Source: Raphanus sativus (taxonomy: Eukaryota; Streptophyta; Magnoliopsida; Brassicales; Brassicaceae). Taken from it: a stretch of DNA of 64,000 nucleotides. Under the pieces are notes generated by a model. The model did not search any database. It saw only the letters and a list, made by a program, of their open reading frames with translations, and was not told where the DNA came from. The DNA lies in the NCBI RefSeq assembly GCF_000801105.2, contig NC_079515.1:31271407-31335406 (forward strand), read 5' to 3'. The translations under genes were made by a program, and so were the position numbers. Positions 10,620 to 26,149 of this stretch are shown here, in pieces (positions within the stretch are counted from its first letter, which is position 1; each line of letters starts with the position of its first letter).

Positions 10620-12268
10620 GTTCGTTTCGACAAAGGAAAAGAGAATCACTTTGCGCGTCTCCTGACCAAAAGATATCTTTTTCAACTCCAATCGAAGGTT
10701 CTTCTGCTGATTGGAAATTCAGCTTTAAATTTTTCCGTGCAAAGTTTTGAGAATCTTCTTGCGATCATGATGAATTCCATCTTCGGAAAGCGAAAAACTC
10801 CCGCAGGTTCTTTGCAAATCTCAGATCCCAGTTAAAAAAATTGAATTGTACTTTTGTGACTTAGGGATTGCATCAAAGCTTTCGATCGCAGTTGTTTGAT
10901 CTCTACTCTTTATGACATCTTCTCCTAATTTGGTTTTTTGGTTTTCAGAACTACTGCGGGAAAACAAGAGGATGCTCGATAAGTCGATCAGGGACATTGA
11001 GAGGGAGAGACAAGGTCTTCAGACACAAGAGAAGAAACTTATTACCGAGATTAAAAAGACCGCAAAGCAGGGCCAGATGGTTTGTTTCTGTCTCTCTTAT
11101 AATTAACCTATCTTGTCTGCAATTCAAAATTTATGCTTAAGAATTTGTTTAGAAATTTATTTGCTAGAAGAAACTAATAGAGTATATAAATTTATGCTAT
11201 AGACAGGTACATGAGAATTATGTGAAGTGTTTGCTTGGCTTATGCTCTATTTTTTCTTAATGAGCTTATTATACGTTTGATTGAATATATTGTGTTAGTC
11301 AATTTGACATCTTCTGTAAATTTTACTGTATTTGATTTTTGGTACACACTCAGGGAGCTGTGAAAGTGATGGCAAAGGACCTTATCAGAACACGACACCA
11401 GATTGAGAAGTTTTACAAGCTTAAATCCCAGCTCCAAGGTGTTTCTCTCAGGATCCAGGTATGCTTTGCTTCTTTCTTGCATCTATACTTATTCTTCTAC
11501 AAGGTAAAAAAAAAAGACTAATGTTTTGTGTTACTTCAGACTCTCAAATCAACACAAGCAATGGGAGAGGCAATGAAAGGTGTGACTAAAGCAATGGGGC
11601 AAATGAACAGGCAGATGAATCTGCCTTCTCTGCAGAAAATCATGCAAGAGTTTGAGAGGCAAAACGAGAAAATGGAGATGACCTCTGAGGTGATGGGAGA
11701 TGCTATTGATGATGCCTTGGAAGGAGATGAGGAAGAGGAAGAGACTGAAGATCTTGTTAGCCAAGTCCTTGACGAGATCGGTATCGATATCAACCAAGAG
11801 GTAGTATCACATTCTTCTTTTCAGATATCCAATTGAATGCAGACCGATTAAGAACCAAAACTGGCTGCTTCCACTTAACATCAGTTACTATTTGTGAAAA
11901 ACCAAAATGAAACCTATATTGCAAATGCTTTAACTTGATTGAACTGGTCTGCTTGTGTTTCAGCTGGTGAATGCTCCATCTGGTGCGGTGGCAGCACCAG
12001 CAGGAAAGAACAAGGTGGTGCAAGCTGAGGCGGCAGGAGCTGAGGACGGTGGGGGAATAGATAGTGATCTTCAGGCAAGGTTGGACAACCTTCGAAAAAT
12101 GTGAGGCCTTCCCGGATTCTGTATAATATTGTTGACTTGTTACCCGATTATTGCTTTCAAACTCCAAAGGAATATATGTGGCAAACTAGAGACATGGTTA
12201 CGGTTTGAGGGTGGGTTTGTAATAATTTCATAATTTGAGCCCTGAATTTATAAATCTCATTGTTGTCC
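10620..12268 (+). repeat. Segmental tandem duplication, unit 2 (VPS2.1)
   Basis: Second copy of the duplicated segment, offset by about 2.95 kb from unit 1. It covers leader, all five exons and about 160 bases of 3' flank; a run of extra sequence is present in intron 4 (11801-11963). Confidence 0.85.
10767..12104 (+). CDS. VPS2.1: VPS2.1-like ESCRT-III subunit, copy 2
   Basis: Same role as copy 1. Five exons with identical lengths and phases: 10767-10806, 10949-11079, 11354-11458, 11540-11800, 11964-12104, giving 225 residues. I see only two amino-acid differences from copy 1: Thr for Val in EKMEM(T/V)SEV, and Gly for Ala in the PA(G/A)KNKVV stretch. Neither touches the acidic linker or the C-terminal MIT-interacting helix, so both copies look functional and under purifying selection. 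The upstream sequence is not Helitron-derived, so this copy more likely keeps the older promoter. Which copy is syntenic with the single Arabidopsis gene cannot be told from sequence alone. Confidence 0.95.
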
Positions 12269-13578
12269 ATTCTTTACTTTTGTACTTTACTTTTGCCCTG
12301 TATAGTGTGCAGTGAAAACTTCATAAATTAAGGCTTGATAAATTAAATAAATTTCATAGATAAATAAAAATCATAAATTAATTAATTTCACCAGTAGTTT
12401 CAGTTAGGATCGGTATAAAATAAATATATCAGATAAAATAATAAGATAACAATTTTTTTCAAAAACATCTTATGTAAATATACATTCCTGATGTAAACAC
12501 AAATTAATAATTTATATATAAAATTTAATATAAATAAAAGCTATATTGAATAATTTGTTTTTTAATGAAAGTTTTTCTTTTATTTTTACACACTTTTGAA
12601 TATTTTGATATAATTTTATCACTGTATGTCTAAAAAAGCAACACTTACATTGATTACTTTTTATACACCAAATACAAACCAAATAATCGAATAAGAATAA
12701 TATAAAAATTGTATCTAAACAATTAATCAATACAAAAATAAATATTATAAAATCAAATATATATTTATTTTTACATGAAAACCTAAAATCTATTTTTTTT
12801 TGTAAATCAATCTCTATAAATTAGTAAAATTTTATAAGCTTCAGATTATTATTTAGTTTTACTAAAGATATTTATCAAAATGATTCAAAATTGAATTAAA
12901 TAATTAATTAAATACAAAATTAAATTAAAAATTAAATTATCTTCATTCGTTAATAGTAAAATAAATAAATTATCCACGATCCATGACATCATCTAGAAGA
13001 ATCAAAATATTATTTAGAAAGATAATAAATTATTAGTTTCAACTAAATTATCTCTGACAACTTTAACCGGAAACTATTTTGACGAGGAGCCTATTCACGT
13101 GGTAATAGATTATTTCAAATTTAATAGCTATATAGTTAATTGATAAATTAAATTTAAAATAAATTTTGATAATTTATTAAGAGTATTAATAATTTAATGA
13201 CTTTAATTTTATTGCAAGGTTTCAAAGTTTAAAATAAATCTAATATTTTTATTCACTAAAATATAAACGATTTAATTGTTTTAACTTTTAACTTGAATTT
13301 TTTTAAAAATAATTTACTTCACAAATAATATGTATATATATTATATAATATATGTGAAATATTAAAAACGAAAAACCCACCATTTAAATAATAGGACAAA
13401 TTACCATAAGAATTCAAAATATTAAATTATGAATCGAATATTTAATTCAAATTTAAAAATAATAATATAAAAATGTGTAGTTATTTTCTACTAATCGTTC
13501 TCCCCCAACAGATTGGCACTGCAAAATTGACTCAGAACGAGAAACTCAAATCTAGGGTTGGCTTCTCGGCGGCGTGCA
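12269..13578. other. AT-rich intergenic, CTR9 promoter
   Basis: Very AT-rich spacer with repeated CATAAATTAA/TAAATTAG-like words near 12320-12400 and 12810-12840, possibly a decayed transposon. The last 80 bases are the CTR9/VIP6 leader. No gene seen. Confidence 0.5.
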
Positions 13579-14675
13579 ATGGCGAGTGTGTACATACCGG
13601 TTCAGAATTCAGAAGAAGAAGTGAGGGTTGTTCTCGATCAGCTCCCTCGTGACGCCTCCGATATCCTCGATATCCTCAAAGCCGAACAAGCTCCTCTCGA
13701 TCTCTGGCTCATCATCGCGGTTTGTTCTCTCTTAACTCCAATTGGATTATCGAGCTTCGTTCAGATTGATTACTTCAAAATTTGATGCTAGTTTCTCCTC
13801 TAGGAGCCTGATTGTACCACTTATTGTTTATCTTAACTCAGTTTTAATTTCTTCTGATTTTGGCTTAACTTTTCGTGTGGCGAAGAGAGAGTACTTCAAG
13901 CAAGGAAAAATTGATCAGTTCCGTCAAATATTGGAGGAAGGGTCAAGCTCTGGTACGAACATACAGCTGCAATCATTCAGAATTGTTTAGAGAATGATTT
14001 TTAACTGAGAATACTCATTTTCCTCTTGATAAGATATTGACGAGTACTATGCTGATGTTAAGTACGAGAGGATAGCAATCTTGAACGCTCTCGGTGCCTA
14101 TTACAGCTACCTTGGTAAAACCGAGACTAAACACAAAGAAAAAGAAGATTTTTTTATCATGGCTACACAGTACTACAACAAAGCGTCCAGGATCGATATG
14201 CATGAACCTACCACTTGGGTTGGGAAAGGTAATCACTAATTCACTATCACATTCTTTACAAGGCAGTCCCTGTACCAATTCTTGTTTTCCGTTTATCCAT
14301 GTTTAATGTCTTCAAATTACAAGATCCTGAAATGTAAAATGTCTGTTTACAGGTCAGCTCTTACTGGCTAAGGGTGAAATAGATAATGCATTTCAGGCGT
14401 TTACGATTGGGTTAGGCAATTCTGATAACGTTCCTGCTCTTCTGGGCCAGGTATTAACCAATAATGATTTTCTTTTTCTGCTACGTAGCTAATGATCTGT
14501 AGGTTTTTGGATTCTATAGATATATCATCTTCTCACTTTTGGTCAAAGGAAAGGCATCAACTTTTCTTTTTTTTTCTTGGAGCATGACTTTGGTTGCTTG
14601 AGAAAGCTTTAAATTAAAATTTTGGGTACAGATATGTATGTTTAGTAAATTAAAGTCTTCTTTTTTTTCTTGAAG

Positions 14676-14715
<40 letters not shown>

Positions 14716-17700
14716 TAGGAAATGAATATTCTGAGTTAGCTGGTATATATCAGAATTCCGGGTCTTGTACTCTTACCATCCTAGGTCTTACAGTGTATTA
14801 GCTTATTCTCTACTACTTCGCATATTAATAACTTGCGCTGCACATATACAGGCTTCTGTGGAATTTTACCGTGGACGTTTTTCTGAGTCATTGCAACTGT
14901 ACAAGGTATGCTTTTTTATTATCAACTAATATATATCTGTTTGCAAGTTTTGAATTTATAGTTGATATGGTGCAGTCTATATTTGGAACAGATTAATAAT
15001 CTTTTCATTTATTCATTGACTGTCTTAAGAGGGTCTTGCAAGTACATCCCGGCTGTCCTGCTGCTGTGAGACTGGGAATTGGTCTTTGTCGTTATAAATT
15101 GGGACAACTAGATAAAGCACGGCAAGCGTTTGATCGCGTTTTGCAGGCAAGTATGACTGGGATGTATATCTCACTTTCTTATGACAGAGCCTACTGAAAG
15201 CTTCAATAAAGAGTGCTGTTTAACATATTATATATCTACAGCTAGATCCTGATAATGTTGAAGCTCTTGTGGCACTTGGGATCATGGATTTACAAGCAAA
15301 TGATTGTAAGTATAACTCAGAACCAAATCTTCTGATAGTACTTACTGAAGAGATTATTTTGACTAAACTTCTTTTTGGCTTTTACTGATGACATTTCATG
15401 TGTATAGCTTTAGGAATGAGGAGAGGAATGGAGAGAATGCAGCAAGCGTTTGAGATTTATCCCTATTGCGCATCAGCCCTGAATTATTTAGCCAACCACT
15501 TTTTTTTCACCGGCCAGCACTTTCTCGTTGAGCAGCTGACTGAAACGGCGCTAGCTGTCTCAACTCATGGGCCAACAAAGTCACATTCCTTTTACAATTT
15601 AGCACGGTCATATCATAGCAAGGTTTGACATCTTTTTTATCATATTGCGTACCTTGTCTTGAAGATAAGTTTAGCCAGGAACTTTGTGGTCTATCTAGTA
15701 TACGTTAGGGTGAAAAAGCTCTGAACTTGCCAGTGTTAAGGAAAGAGAGGAAGATAATGAGACCAGCTTGCTTATAGATTTTATTTGAGTATTTGTTTTC
15801 TTTCTTAAGCGTTTCTTTCTCCTATGGGCAGTTATAGAAGAATACATCATTTTTTGTTTCCTTTGTTTAATCTCCCTTTCTGATATTCGGTGATGTTCTT
15901 CTCCTAGGGGGACTATGAAAAGGCTGGGATGTACTATATGGCAGCCATCAAAGAAACTAACAATAAGCCACAAGAATTTGTATTTCCCTACTTTGGTAAG
16001 TTCCTTGTCTCATGTCCTACTGAATTCCCTTCATTCTTTGGACTTTACCATCTGAGTCGTTAGCAATGATGATGGTATCATTTGTATTTGTTTTTGCTGA
16101 CGTTGTCAGGTTTGGGTCAAGTACAACTGAAGTTGGGGGAGCTTAAAGGATCAGTGTCCAACTTTGAGAAAGTATTAGAAGTCTACCCTGACAACTGCGA
16201 GACTCTGAAGGTCATGCTTTTTTCTTAATTGATCTTTCACCCTTTGTTTTATCATTTGAAATGCTTCTTGTTCAAATTTCTTTTCCTTCTTTAGGCTCTC
16301 GGACACTTATACACTCAGCTTGGAAAAACTGAGAAGGCTCTTGAGTACATGCGGAAGGCCACAAAACTTGATCCACGTGATGCTCAGGTCAGTTTGGTTT
16401 ACATAATTCGAAAGCCTGATCTTTCAAAATGTTGATACTTGATCTTGAGAACACCTTTTGGGTTATTTTATTCACAGTTCTGAACTTCTTAAATCTTAAG
16501 TGTTGCTTTAGATTCAGTAGGGCTATGGATCCTTATCTATTGCAATTGTTTCCAAGCTTTGAAGCATTTTCTTTCTTTACTTGCTACATAAATCTTGTAG
16601 GCATTTGTTGGCCTTGGTGAGCTGCTGATATCATCTGACACAGGGGCTGCACTTGACGCCTTCAAAATGGTTAGTTTTATTTGAAGTATGATTTTGATAA
16701 TTGTATCTCCTGTTCCAATACATGAGCATTGTCTGAAAACATAAAAAAATGCCCAGGCACGGACGCTCATGAAAAAGGGAGGACAAGAAGTGCCTATAGA
16801 AGTCCTGAATGACATTGGTGCTTTACATTTTGAGAAAGAAGAATTTGAGGTTCGTAATCCGTTTATTACTGCTCGTTTCTTTTTAAATTTGGCAATTGAC
16901 TTCAATACACTTGGTCGTTTCAGTCTGCGCTCGACAATTTTAAGGAGGCTCTGGGAGATGGAATATGGATTAGCTTCCTTGATGAAAAAGAAAAATTAGA
17001 AGAGACAGGGGTGTCTGTTCAAGGGTACAAGGATACTGGAATTTTCCATAGGCTGATTGAAAATGGTCACTCTGTCGATGTACCTTGGAATAAAGTCACA
17101 ACCTTGTTTAACATGGCTAGATTACTTGAGCAGTTACACAAAACTGAAACAGCCACTTTTCTGTATCGGTTGATACTTTTCAAGGTATAATAACTCTTAC
17201 TCTCTTGTGGTATTATCCGTTTCTATAGTTGATGATATACTTGCCATGTCTCGCATAATTTTTCTGAATGCTTGATGCTTTTGCTTCTCTTGATTTCTTT
17301 AGACTTGCTCTGACTACCTATTTCGTGCAGTATCCTGGCTACATAGATGCTTATTTGAGGCTTGCTGCGAGTGCCAGAGCTCAGAACAATCTTCCTCTAG
17401 CTATTGAACTGGTATTTACAATTTTCAACATTCTATTTATTTTTCATATATTAGCTTGTTTTCTATTTCTGACCGCGGTTTCTACTTTTCCCTATAGGTG
17501 AATGAAGCTCTGAAGGTGGACGATAAAAATCCAAATGCTTTGTCTCTGCTTGGTGAATTAGAGCTTAAAAATGATGACTGGGTTAAGGCAAAAGAAACCC
17601 TTCGAGCTGCTAATGATGCGACTGATGGGAAGGATTCATACGCTATTCTTTCCCTGGTATACTATTGTTATTTCCATTTTGTGTGGTAGGGCTAGATGGT

Positions 17701-20052
17701 TTGGAATTGTTCCCGCTTCTTAGTCTACAAGCCTTTTATTGTGCGTACAATATTTTCTTGTGATGGTGTAGGGAAACTGGAACTACTTTGCAGCAATGCG
17801 CAATGAGAAAAGAAATCCAAAATTAGAAGCTACACATCTGGAGAAGGCCAAGGAACTTTATACTAAAGTATAATTTCGTTCCTTTCGTTCTTCTCGTTAT
17901 TACCAATTTGGGCATAAATCCTGATTGTGTTCTGGTGGAGGGTTGTGGACATTTCAATATTATTTTCATAGGGCGTCAATGATAATATTGGTACTCATTG
18001 TTGGTCGTTGGGGTTAACAGGTCCTGACTCAACATAGTTCCAACATGTATGCTGCCAACGGTTCTGGCATTATATTAGCAGAGAAAGGACAATTTGATAT
18101 TGCCAAGGATATTTTCACTCAGGTCAGCTAGATCATTTACCATTCATGTTTAGGCTAGTTAGATTCTTCAAGTCACTGGAACTTTGTCAATATTTTAGGT
18201 TCAAGAAGCTGCAAGCGGAAGTGTGTTTCTTCAGATGCCTGATGTATGGGTGAATCTGGCTCATGTGTACTTCGCTCAAGGGAATTTCGCCTTAGCCGTG
18301 AAAATGGTTCGTCATTTCTACATAGTATTGTCTTCTTTTGGTCTAATTTCAACGTTTTGCTGATGTCTTCATTTCCGTAAACATGATTTCAGTATCAAAA
18401 CTGCTTGCGGAAGTTCTTTTACAACACAGACTCTCAAATTCTTCTTTACTTGGCCCGTACCCACTACGAGGCTGAGCATTGGCAAGAGTGCAAAAAGACA
18501 CTGTTAAGGGCCATTCATTTGACTCCTTCGAATTATACATTCAGATTTGATTTGGGTGCTGTAATGCAGAAATCATCATCTTCCACACTACAAAAGAAAA
18601 AGAGAACAGCTGATGAGGTTGTCATACCAAAAATAATCTCTTCCTGAGCATCTACTATTTTCCCTTGTGGTTCTTATGCTTAGAAGATCTACAGATTTTA
18701 GCATGCATCGTTTGGGAATAGATAGGGGATTATGAGCTTGTGTATGTAGAAATTGGGAAGATAAAACAGATTTTAGCATATGCTTCTACAACTAGTGTAT
18801 AGTAATGGTTTAGATTTAAAATCCTAGTATGAGTTACACTAATAATTCATGGAATGGGGACTAATTGACTTTGACCTGCTTGATTGACTATGCAGGTGCG
18901 CTCAACAGTGACAGAAGCAGAGAACGCTGTTCGCGTATTCACTCAGTTGTCTGCTGCTTCAGATCTACATGTTCATGGGTTTGATAGTAAGAAAATACAA
19001 ACCCATGTTCAATATTGCACACACCTGCTAGAAGGAGCAAAAGTTCACCGTGAAGCTGCTGAGCGTGAGGAGCTGCAGAACCGGCAGAGACTAGAAGTTG
19101 CTCGTCAGGCTGCCTTGGCAGAAGAAGCACGCCGTAAAGCTGAAGAACATAGGAAATATCAGGTAACTGCAGACTTGCATGTTATAGCTATATTGAAGAT
19201 TTTTTCACGTCTGCGATATGCATTGATGGGTTCTCTCTCTTTGACAGTTGGAGAAAAGAAAACAGGAAGACGAACTGAGACGACTGAAGCAAGAAGAAGA
19301 AAAAATTCAACGCATAAAGGTGTGAGGTCCCCTGCTTTTTATTACAATGCATATGAAAATTAAGTTTATCAACGTTGCTGTCTAGTCTCGAGAAGAAAAA
19401 AATATGATGTTTGATACTTTTAACTTGGCTTACATCGATGTTTAGGGTATACTGATTTTATTCTGTAATTTTGAATGCTTAAGGAACAATGGAAGAGCAA
19501 CACACATGGATCTCATAAGCGTAAGGAAAGAGCTGAAGATGATGATGGGGAAGGTAGGCCGAGTGAGCGGAAAAGAAAGAAAGGTGGGAAGAGAAGAAAG
19601 AAGGACAAAAGCTCAAGGGCTCGACATTACGAGGACGATGATGAAGAAGCAGCTACTATGGATGAAGTGGAAGACGAAGACGCCAACACTAATTATAACA
19701 GGGAAGAGGAGAATCAAGAAGCTGAGGAGCCTGTGGATGACGATGATGCTCATGATCTTCTTGCTGCTGCGGGGCTTGAAGATCCTGATGCTGATGATGA
19801 GGTAATGACAATGCCAGTTCTATTTATCTTTTTCGGTTAGAATCAAAGACAGTGTTTTGACGTCGGTTTACTTGGGTGCAGGTACCTGCTTCTGTTGCGA
19901 GACGAAGAAGGGCACTTTCTTCATCAGATGAAGAAGGTGAATTGATGGAGGGTCATCCAAATTCAAGCCCCCAGAAAGAGAATTCTCCAGGAAGGCAAGA
20001 AGAGAGCAATGTGGAAGAAGAAGATGATGCTAACTTGAACGATGAGGAGTAG
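13579..20052 (+). CDS. VIP6: CTR9 homologue, Paf1 complex subunit
   Basis: TPR scaffold of the RNA polymerase II-associated Paf1 complex; in Arabidopsis VIP6/ELF8 is needed for H3K4/H3K36 methylation at FLC and for vernalisation-dependent flowering control. Twenty-four in-phase exons total 3255 coding bases (1084 residues). Exon starts: 13579, 13886, 14034, 14353, 14852, 15030, 15242, 15408, 15908, 16110, 16295, 16601, 16757, 16924, 17331, 17498, 17772, 18021, 18199, 18393, 18896, 19248, 19484, 19882. Tandem TPRs span roughly residues 100-750, followed by a charged coiled coil (EEARRKAEEHRKYQ), a basic KRKKGGKRRKKDK patch and an acidic tail. The start is the ATG of MASVYIPVQN; no earlier ATG is in frame. 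Intron 6 (15147-15241) begins GCAAGT, a GC-AG intron. Intron 4 holds a (TA)n run at about 14676-14711. Confidence 0.95.
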
Positions 20053-20588
20053 AGATCTTTCATACTTAACAGATCTCTGTGTTTGTAACTTTAGTGATAA
20101 AGATTCTCTATTGATTGTCTTTATTCCAATTTTCCTAGGACTCGCAAGTGTGAGAACAAATAACATTCACATGCCAAGAATCAGTTTCATAAATGAGAGG
20201 AAGCAAAGCATATCAGACGAATTTGATTTAAATGGAAATTCCAACTCACAAAACATCTACCAAGCATGAGCATAACTGACAAAACTTCTACTAGTCAATA
20301 ATAATATTTGTGTCCTATTCTTGTTTTCAATCTCGCTTAGTTGATCTCTTTGCTTGGTTCAAAATTTAATATTTTCTCAAAGCTCTTGTATTTCAAACAA
20401 TTCCATTTCTCAAAAAAATTTTTTTACAAACATTAAACATTAAGCAATGTAGTTTCTACTAAAACAATCTCAAATGACAATCCAGAAAAAAAGAGTCAAA
20501 TGAAAAAGAAAGGAAAAAAACACCTCACGCGGACCAAACTAATCATATCAGAGCGTGTAATGTCAAAAAAAAAATCAAATCAAATCAA

Positions 20589-20594
20589 CACGTG
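20589..20594 (+). promoter_or_regulatory. G-box CACGTG upstream of OPR3
   Basis: A palindromic CACGTG lies about 330 bases before the OPR3 start codon. G-boxes are bound by MYC2-type bHLH factors of the jasmonate pathway, and OPR3 is known to be jasmonate-inducible. The match is exact, but its function here is inferred. A 5' leader intron is likely at 20765-20870 (GTAAAC to GACAG). Confidence 0.5.
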
Positions 20595-20906
20595 AAAAGA
20601 GTGGTCGGTCCTTCTTTTTGTTGTTGTGACTGAAGAGTGGTCGGTCCAAGATGCCGAGAACTTTCCTCTTGCGCTCACCTTTGGTGTCTATAAGAAGTAT
20701 AACCAACCAATCGCAAGTTCACAACACCCAACTTTCACTCTTCCAATTTCTAAACTCTAAAAAGGTAAACTCTCACAGACTTCGTTTCTCTCTTTGTGTG
20801 CGTGGACACTGTTCTGTTCTTCTAATTATGAAGTTTTAGCTAACCAATCAATCTTTTCTATTTTTGACAGTTGATTTCTCAGATCTGAAGACTTTTCGTT
20901 GCTTGA

Positions 20907-23111
<2,205 letters not shown>

Positions 23112-23644
23112 GTTTGGAGAAACGAGGAGAAGATTCATAGATATATCTACATCAATTCATTGATGTTATGTTGTTTATTGATGTTGTAGAAAACCAAAAA
23201 ACATCTCCGTAAAATGACAATGGTAATCACATATATCACATATATATGATTATATTATTACCTTTTCTATTTTAGAAGCCTACATAAGAAAACTTCGAAG
23301 TTCATATTGTTGACCATGTTTAAAGAACTTGTGGTGAATTCTTGATTCCTTAATTTTATATTATTTGAGTTTAAATTTTAGTCAAATTATTGACAAGTAA
23401 ATTTTAAATGAATCTATGAAGAAGAAAAAAACAAATTGAACAAAGCCGTCTACGAAACCATAAAACATGTGAAGTGGTTGTATTAAAAAGGAGAAACTTG
23501 CAAACTTCAATCATTAGAGAAATAGTGCAGCACTTATTAGATTGCTAAAGTGGACAAACTAGAAACATAACATCTTCTTTTAAAGGAAAAAAAAAATACA
23601 AAGCCGATAGGGGTCACATATGCTCTATTCGTCGATTAAAGACC
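23112..23644. other. Convergent 3' region of OPR3 and MOD1
   Basis: About 530 AT-rich bases with the 3' untranslated regions of two convergent genes. No other gene seen. Confidence 0.6.
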
Positions 23645-25605
23645 TTAATTGTTGAGGTCTTTGAAAACAGGGCTGTCCAGAGCAACACCCATCGAATTCA
23701 AGCCATTGTCCACATAGATGGTTGCACCAGTTATGGCAGAGGCTAATGGAGATGCCAAGAAGGCTGCCGCATTCCCAACTTCATCTGCATCATTTCCCCA
23801 TTTAAAAAATAAATAAATTTCCAAAGAAAATTGAAAGCCAACAAGAAATGCTTTTTGTATTGAAGGAAAATGAAACCTGCGGTCAGCGTTTTCTGAATAG
23901 GCGCGTTGTTGTATGAATACTCGATCATTGTGTCTATGAACCCAATTGCTTTAGCTGCTCGGCTTCCCAAAGGACCTGAAAACCAAAGACAGTAGTGTAC
24001 TCTTTTTATCATAAAAAGAATCTTGATGTTAGGCTCGTTAGAGTGAAAGATGAATGAATCACCTGCAGAGATAGTGTTGACCCTAATGTTTTGTTTCCTT
24101 CCAGCTTCAAATGCAAGCACACGTGTGTCACTCTCTAATGCGGCTTTGGCAGAACTCATACCTCCACCATACCTAACAACAGGAACAAAAAAGAGATGCT
24201 TTGTAATCTATTCAGAAACAAAACCATGTTGTGAAGCTAAGTATAAAACCCTTACCCGGGAATGATCCTTTCAGAGGCAATGTAAGTAAGAGAGATAGAA
24301 GCACCTCCTATAAATCATCATAGACAAACTATTTAAAAATAATAATTAGAAAGAGGCATACAAAGTTTTGTTTAACATGCCTGGGTTCATAATTGGCAGA
24401 AAATGGCTGAGGAGAGAAACAAAGGAGTAGCTAGAAGCAGAGATAGCAGCAAGATAGCCTTTCCTCGATGTCTCCAGAAGAGGTTTGCTAACCTATAAAA
24501 TATCAGAAGAGATCTCCCAATTAGTCAAACAGAATTACAGTTCTTGTAAAAAACAAACAGTTTTCAGATAGGAAACACTTTTGAGTTCTTGCCTCTGGTC
24601 CATTTGCAAGTGAGTGGACAAGAATGTCAATGCTTCCAAAATCTTTCCTCACACATTCTGCAGCTTCCTGTACAGTCCAGTTTGATGATCCAGCATATCG
24701 CTTATTCGCTTTCACCTGGACCAAAAAAAAAAATGTTATCACAAAATTGAGAAAGTGATTTGGATATTTAAGGGTTTAATATGATGTGAAAAGATGTAAT
24801 CTTTCGCTTACATCTTCAGGGACATCTTCAGGATTGTCAAACACAGCATCCAAAGGATAAACCTTTTTAATCTCCATCAGTGATCCGTCTGGCAACCTGA
24901 GTTTAGAGATAGATGAGTGGTAAATAAAAGAAACAAAAAAAAAGACTTGATTATCAGTTTTGTTTTGTAAGTCCTTACACGCGTGACTGGTCGAATTTTC
25001 CACGTCTCAAGCTCGTCTCAAAAATGTTTAGCGCCTAGTAGACCACTCAAAGTTCAGTACATGAGGAGGAAACTAAAAGCAGCTACAAAGTAGGTTAAAA
25101 AAAAAAGAAGAAGAAAAAAAGAAACTTACAGGAACCCAAGTGCCAACCAAAATTTCAGCACCAGCAGCAGCAAGAGATTTGGCAATGGCCCAACCATATC
25201 CATTGTCATCAGCAATACCAGCAATGAAAGCCCTTTTCCCTATTTAGTTAGTAACACACATTTTGATTACGTCTTCTAATAGCAAATCTTAGTAATATAT
25301 GACTACAAAAGGAAGATAAGCCAACAACCTCTCAAATCAATAGGAAGTCCAGAAGAAGCCTTGTTGTTTTGGCTGGATTCTTCAGACATGGCCTTTGTTG
25401 AAAAAGAAAAACTCTTTTTAGAAGTTGGAAGAAGAGCAGTCTTGTTGTTTCTCAAACATCCCAGGTTCGATAGACGGGGAGTGCAGGCAATTTTGTCCCA
25501 TGATGCGTTGTTCCTGGGATTGGTCCCAACTTTGGTAGAGGCAGCAGAGATGCTCGGCCTTTTTGTTGTAGCCATTTGCAAGCTTGAAGCTGCTGTTGCC
25601 GCCAT
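23645..25605 (-). CDS. MOD1: Enoyl-ACP reductase (NADH), chloroplastic
   Basis: Plastid type II fatty acid synthase enzyme that makes the last reduction of each elongation cycle (FabI family). Ten exons in phase on the minus strand: 25329-25605, 25130-25239, 24979-25034, 24812-24896, 24593-24715, 24381-24492, 24256-24307, 24063-24172, 23877-23975, 23645-23784, giving 387 residues. Residues 1 to about 85 are a Ser/Thr/Lys-rich transit peptide. The Rossmann motif [14 protein letters not shown] binds [24 protein letters not shown] carries the catalytic Tyr and Lys. Introns 5 and 6 start with GC (GAG|GCAAGA and CCAG|GCATGT), because only those donors keep frame. The true ATG is 25605. A 5' leader intron is likely at 25631-25951. 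Confidence 0.95.
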
Positions 25606-26149
25606 CACTCACAATAGTTTCAAATATTTTCTGTTAAAAAAAAAAAAGATGTCTTTAGCATGTAAAAAGAAGACCAAATGAGGTTTCTTTCTAACAATTC
25701 CAAAAATGTAGATCGACACGGACATTGGAGAAATCTCAATGTCTAGAATTGAAAAAGTCAAATGATTTGATTTATAATACGCGAAACCAAGTTCCATATT
25801 TGACATAACAAATAAATAAATGGCACAAGTTGTGGATTTTTTCGCAGCTTAACGTCAGAGAAAACTGGATCGACTGAGATATTAAAGAAAACACATATAT
25901 GCATTTTGCCATCAAACAAACAGAGAACGAAAGAGAAAGAGGGAGATGTACCTGATAGAGAGCCCAGACAGAGAAGAGAGGAGAGTAGGTTTTGCTTTGG
26001 TGTGAAGTGTGGGGTATGTTAAGGGGAGAGGGGGTTCGATGAGATCGAGGTGTTTGTGTCTGGCGAAGTTAAGTGAGAAGTTTCTGTCCCAGTTGGAAAA
26101 ACCGATCGGTTTCGTTATAAACCGGAAATTCAAGGTTTAACCGTGACCT
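25606..26149 (-). other. MOD1 leader and promoter
   Basis: Leader with a probable intron (25631-25951; donor CTATCAG|GTACATC, acceptor TTAACAG) and a pyrimidine-rich first leader exon. The retroelement starts right behind it, within about 200 bases of the likely transcription start. Confidence 0.5.

Noticed and set aside
13558..13578. Longer CTR9 N terminus (ASRRRA before MASV)
   Set aside because: No ATG is in frame there; it would need a TTG start.
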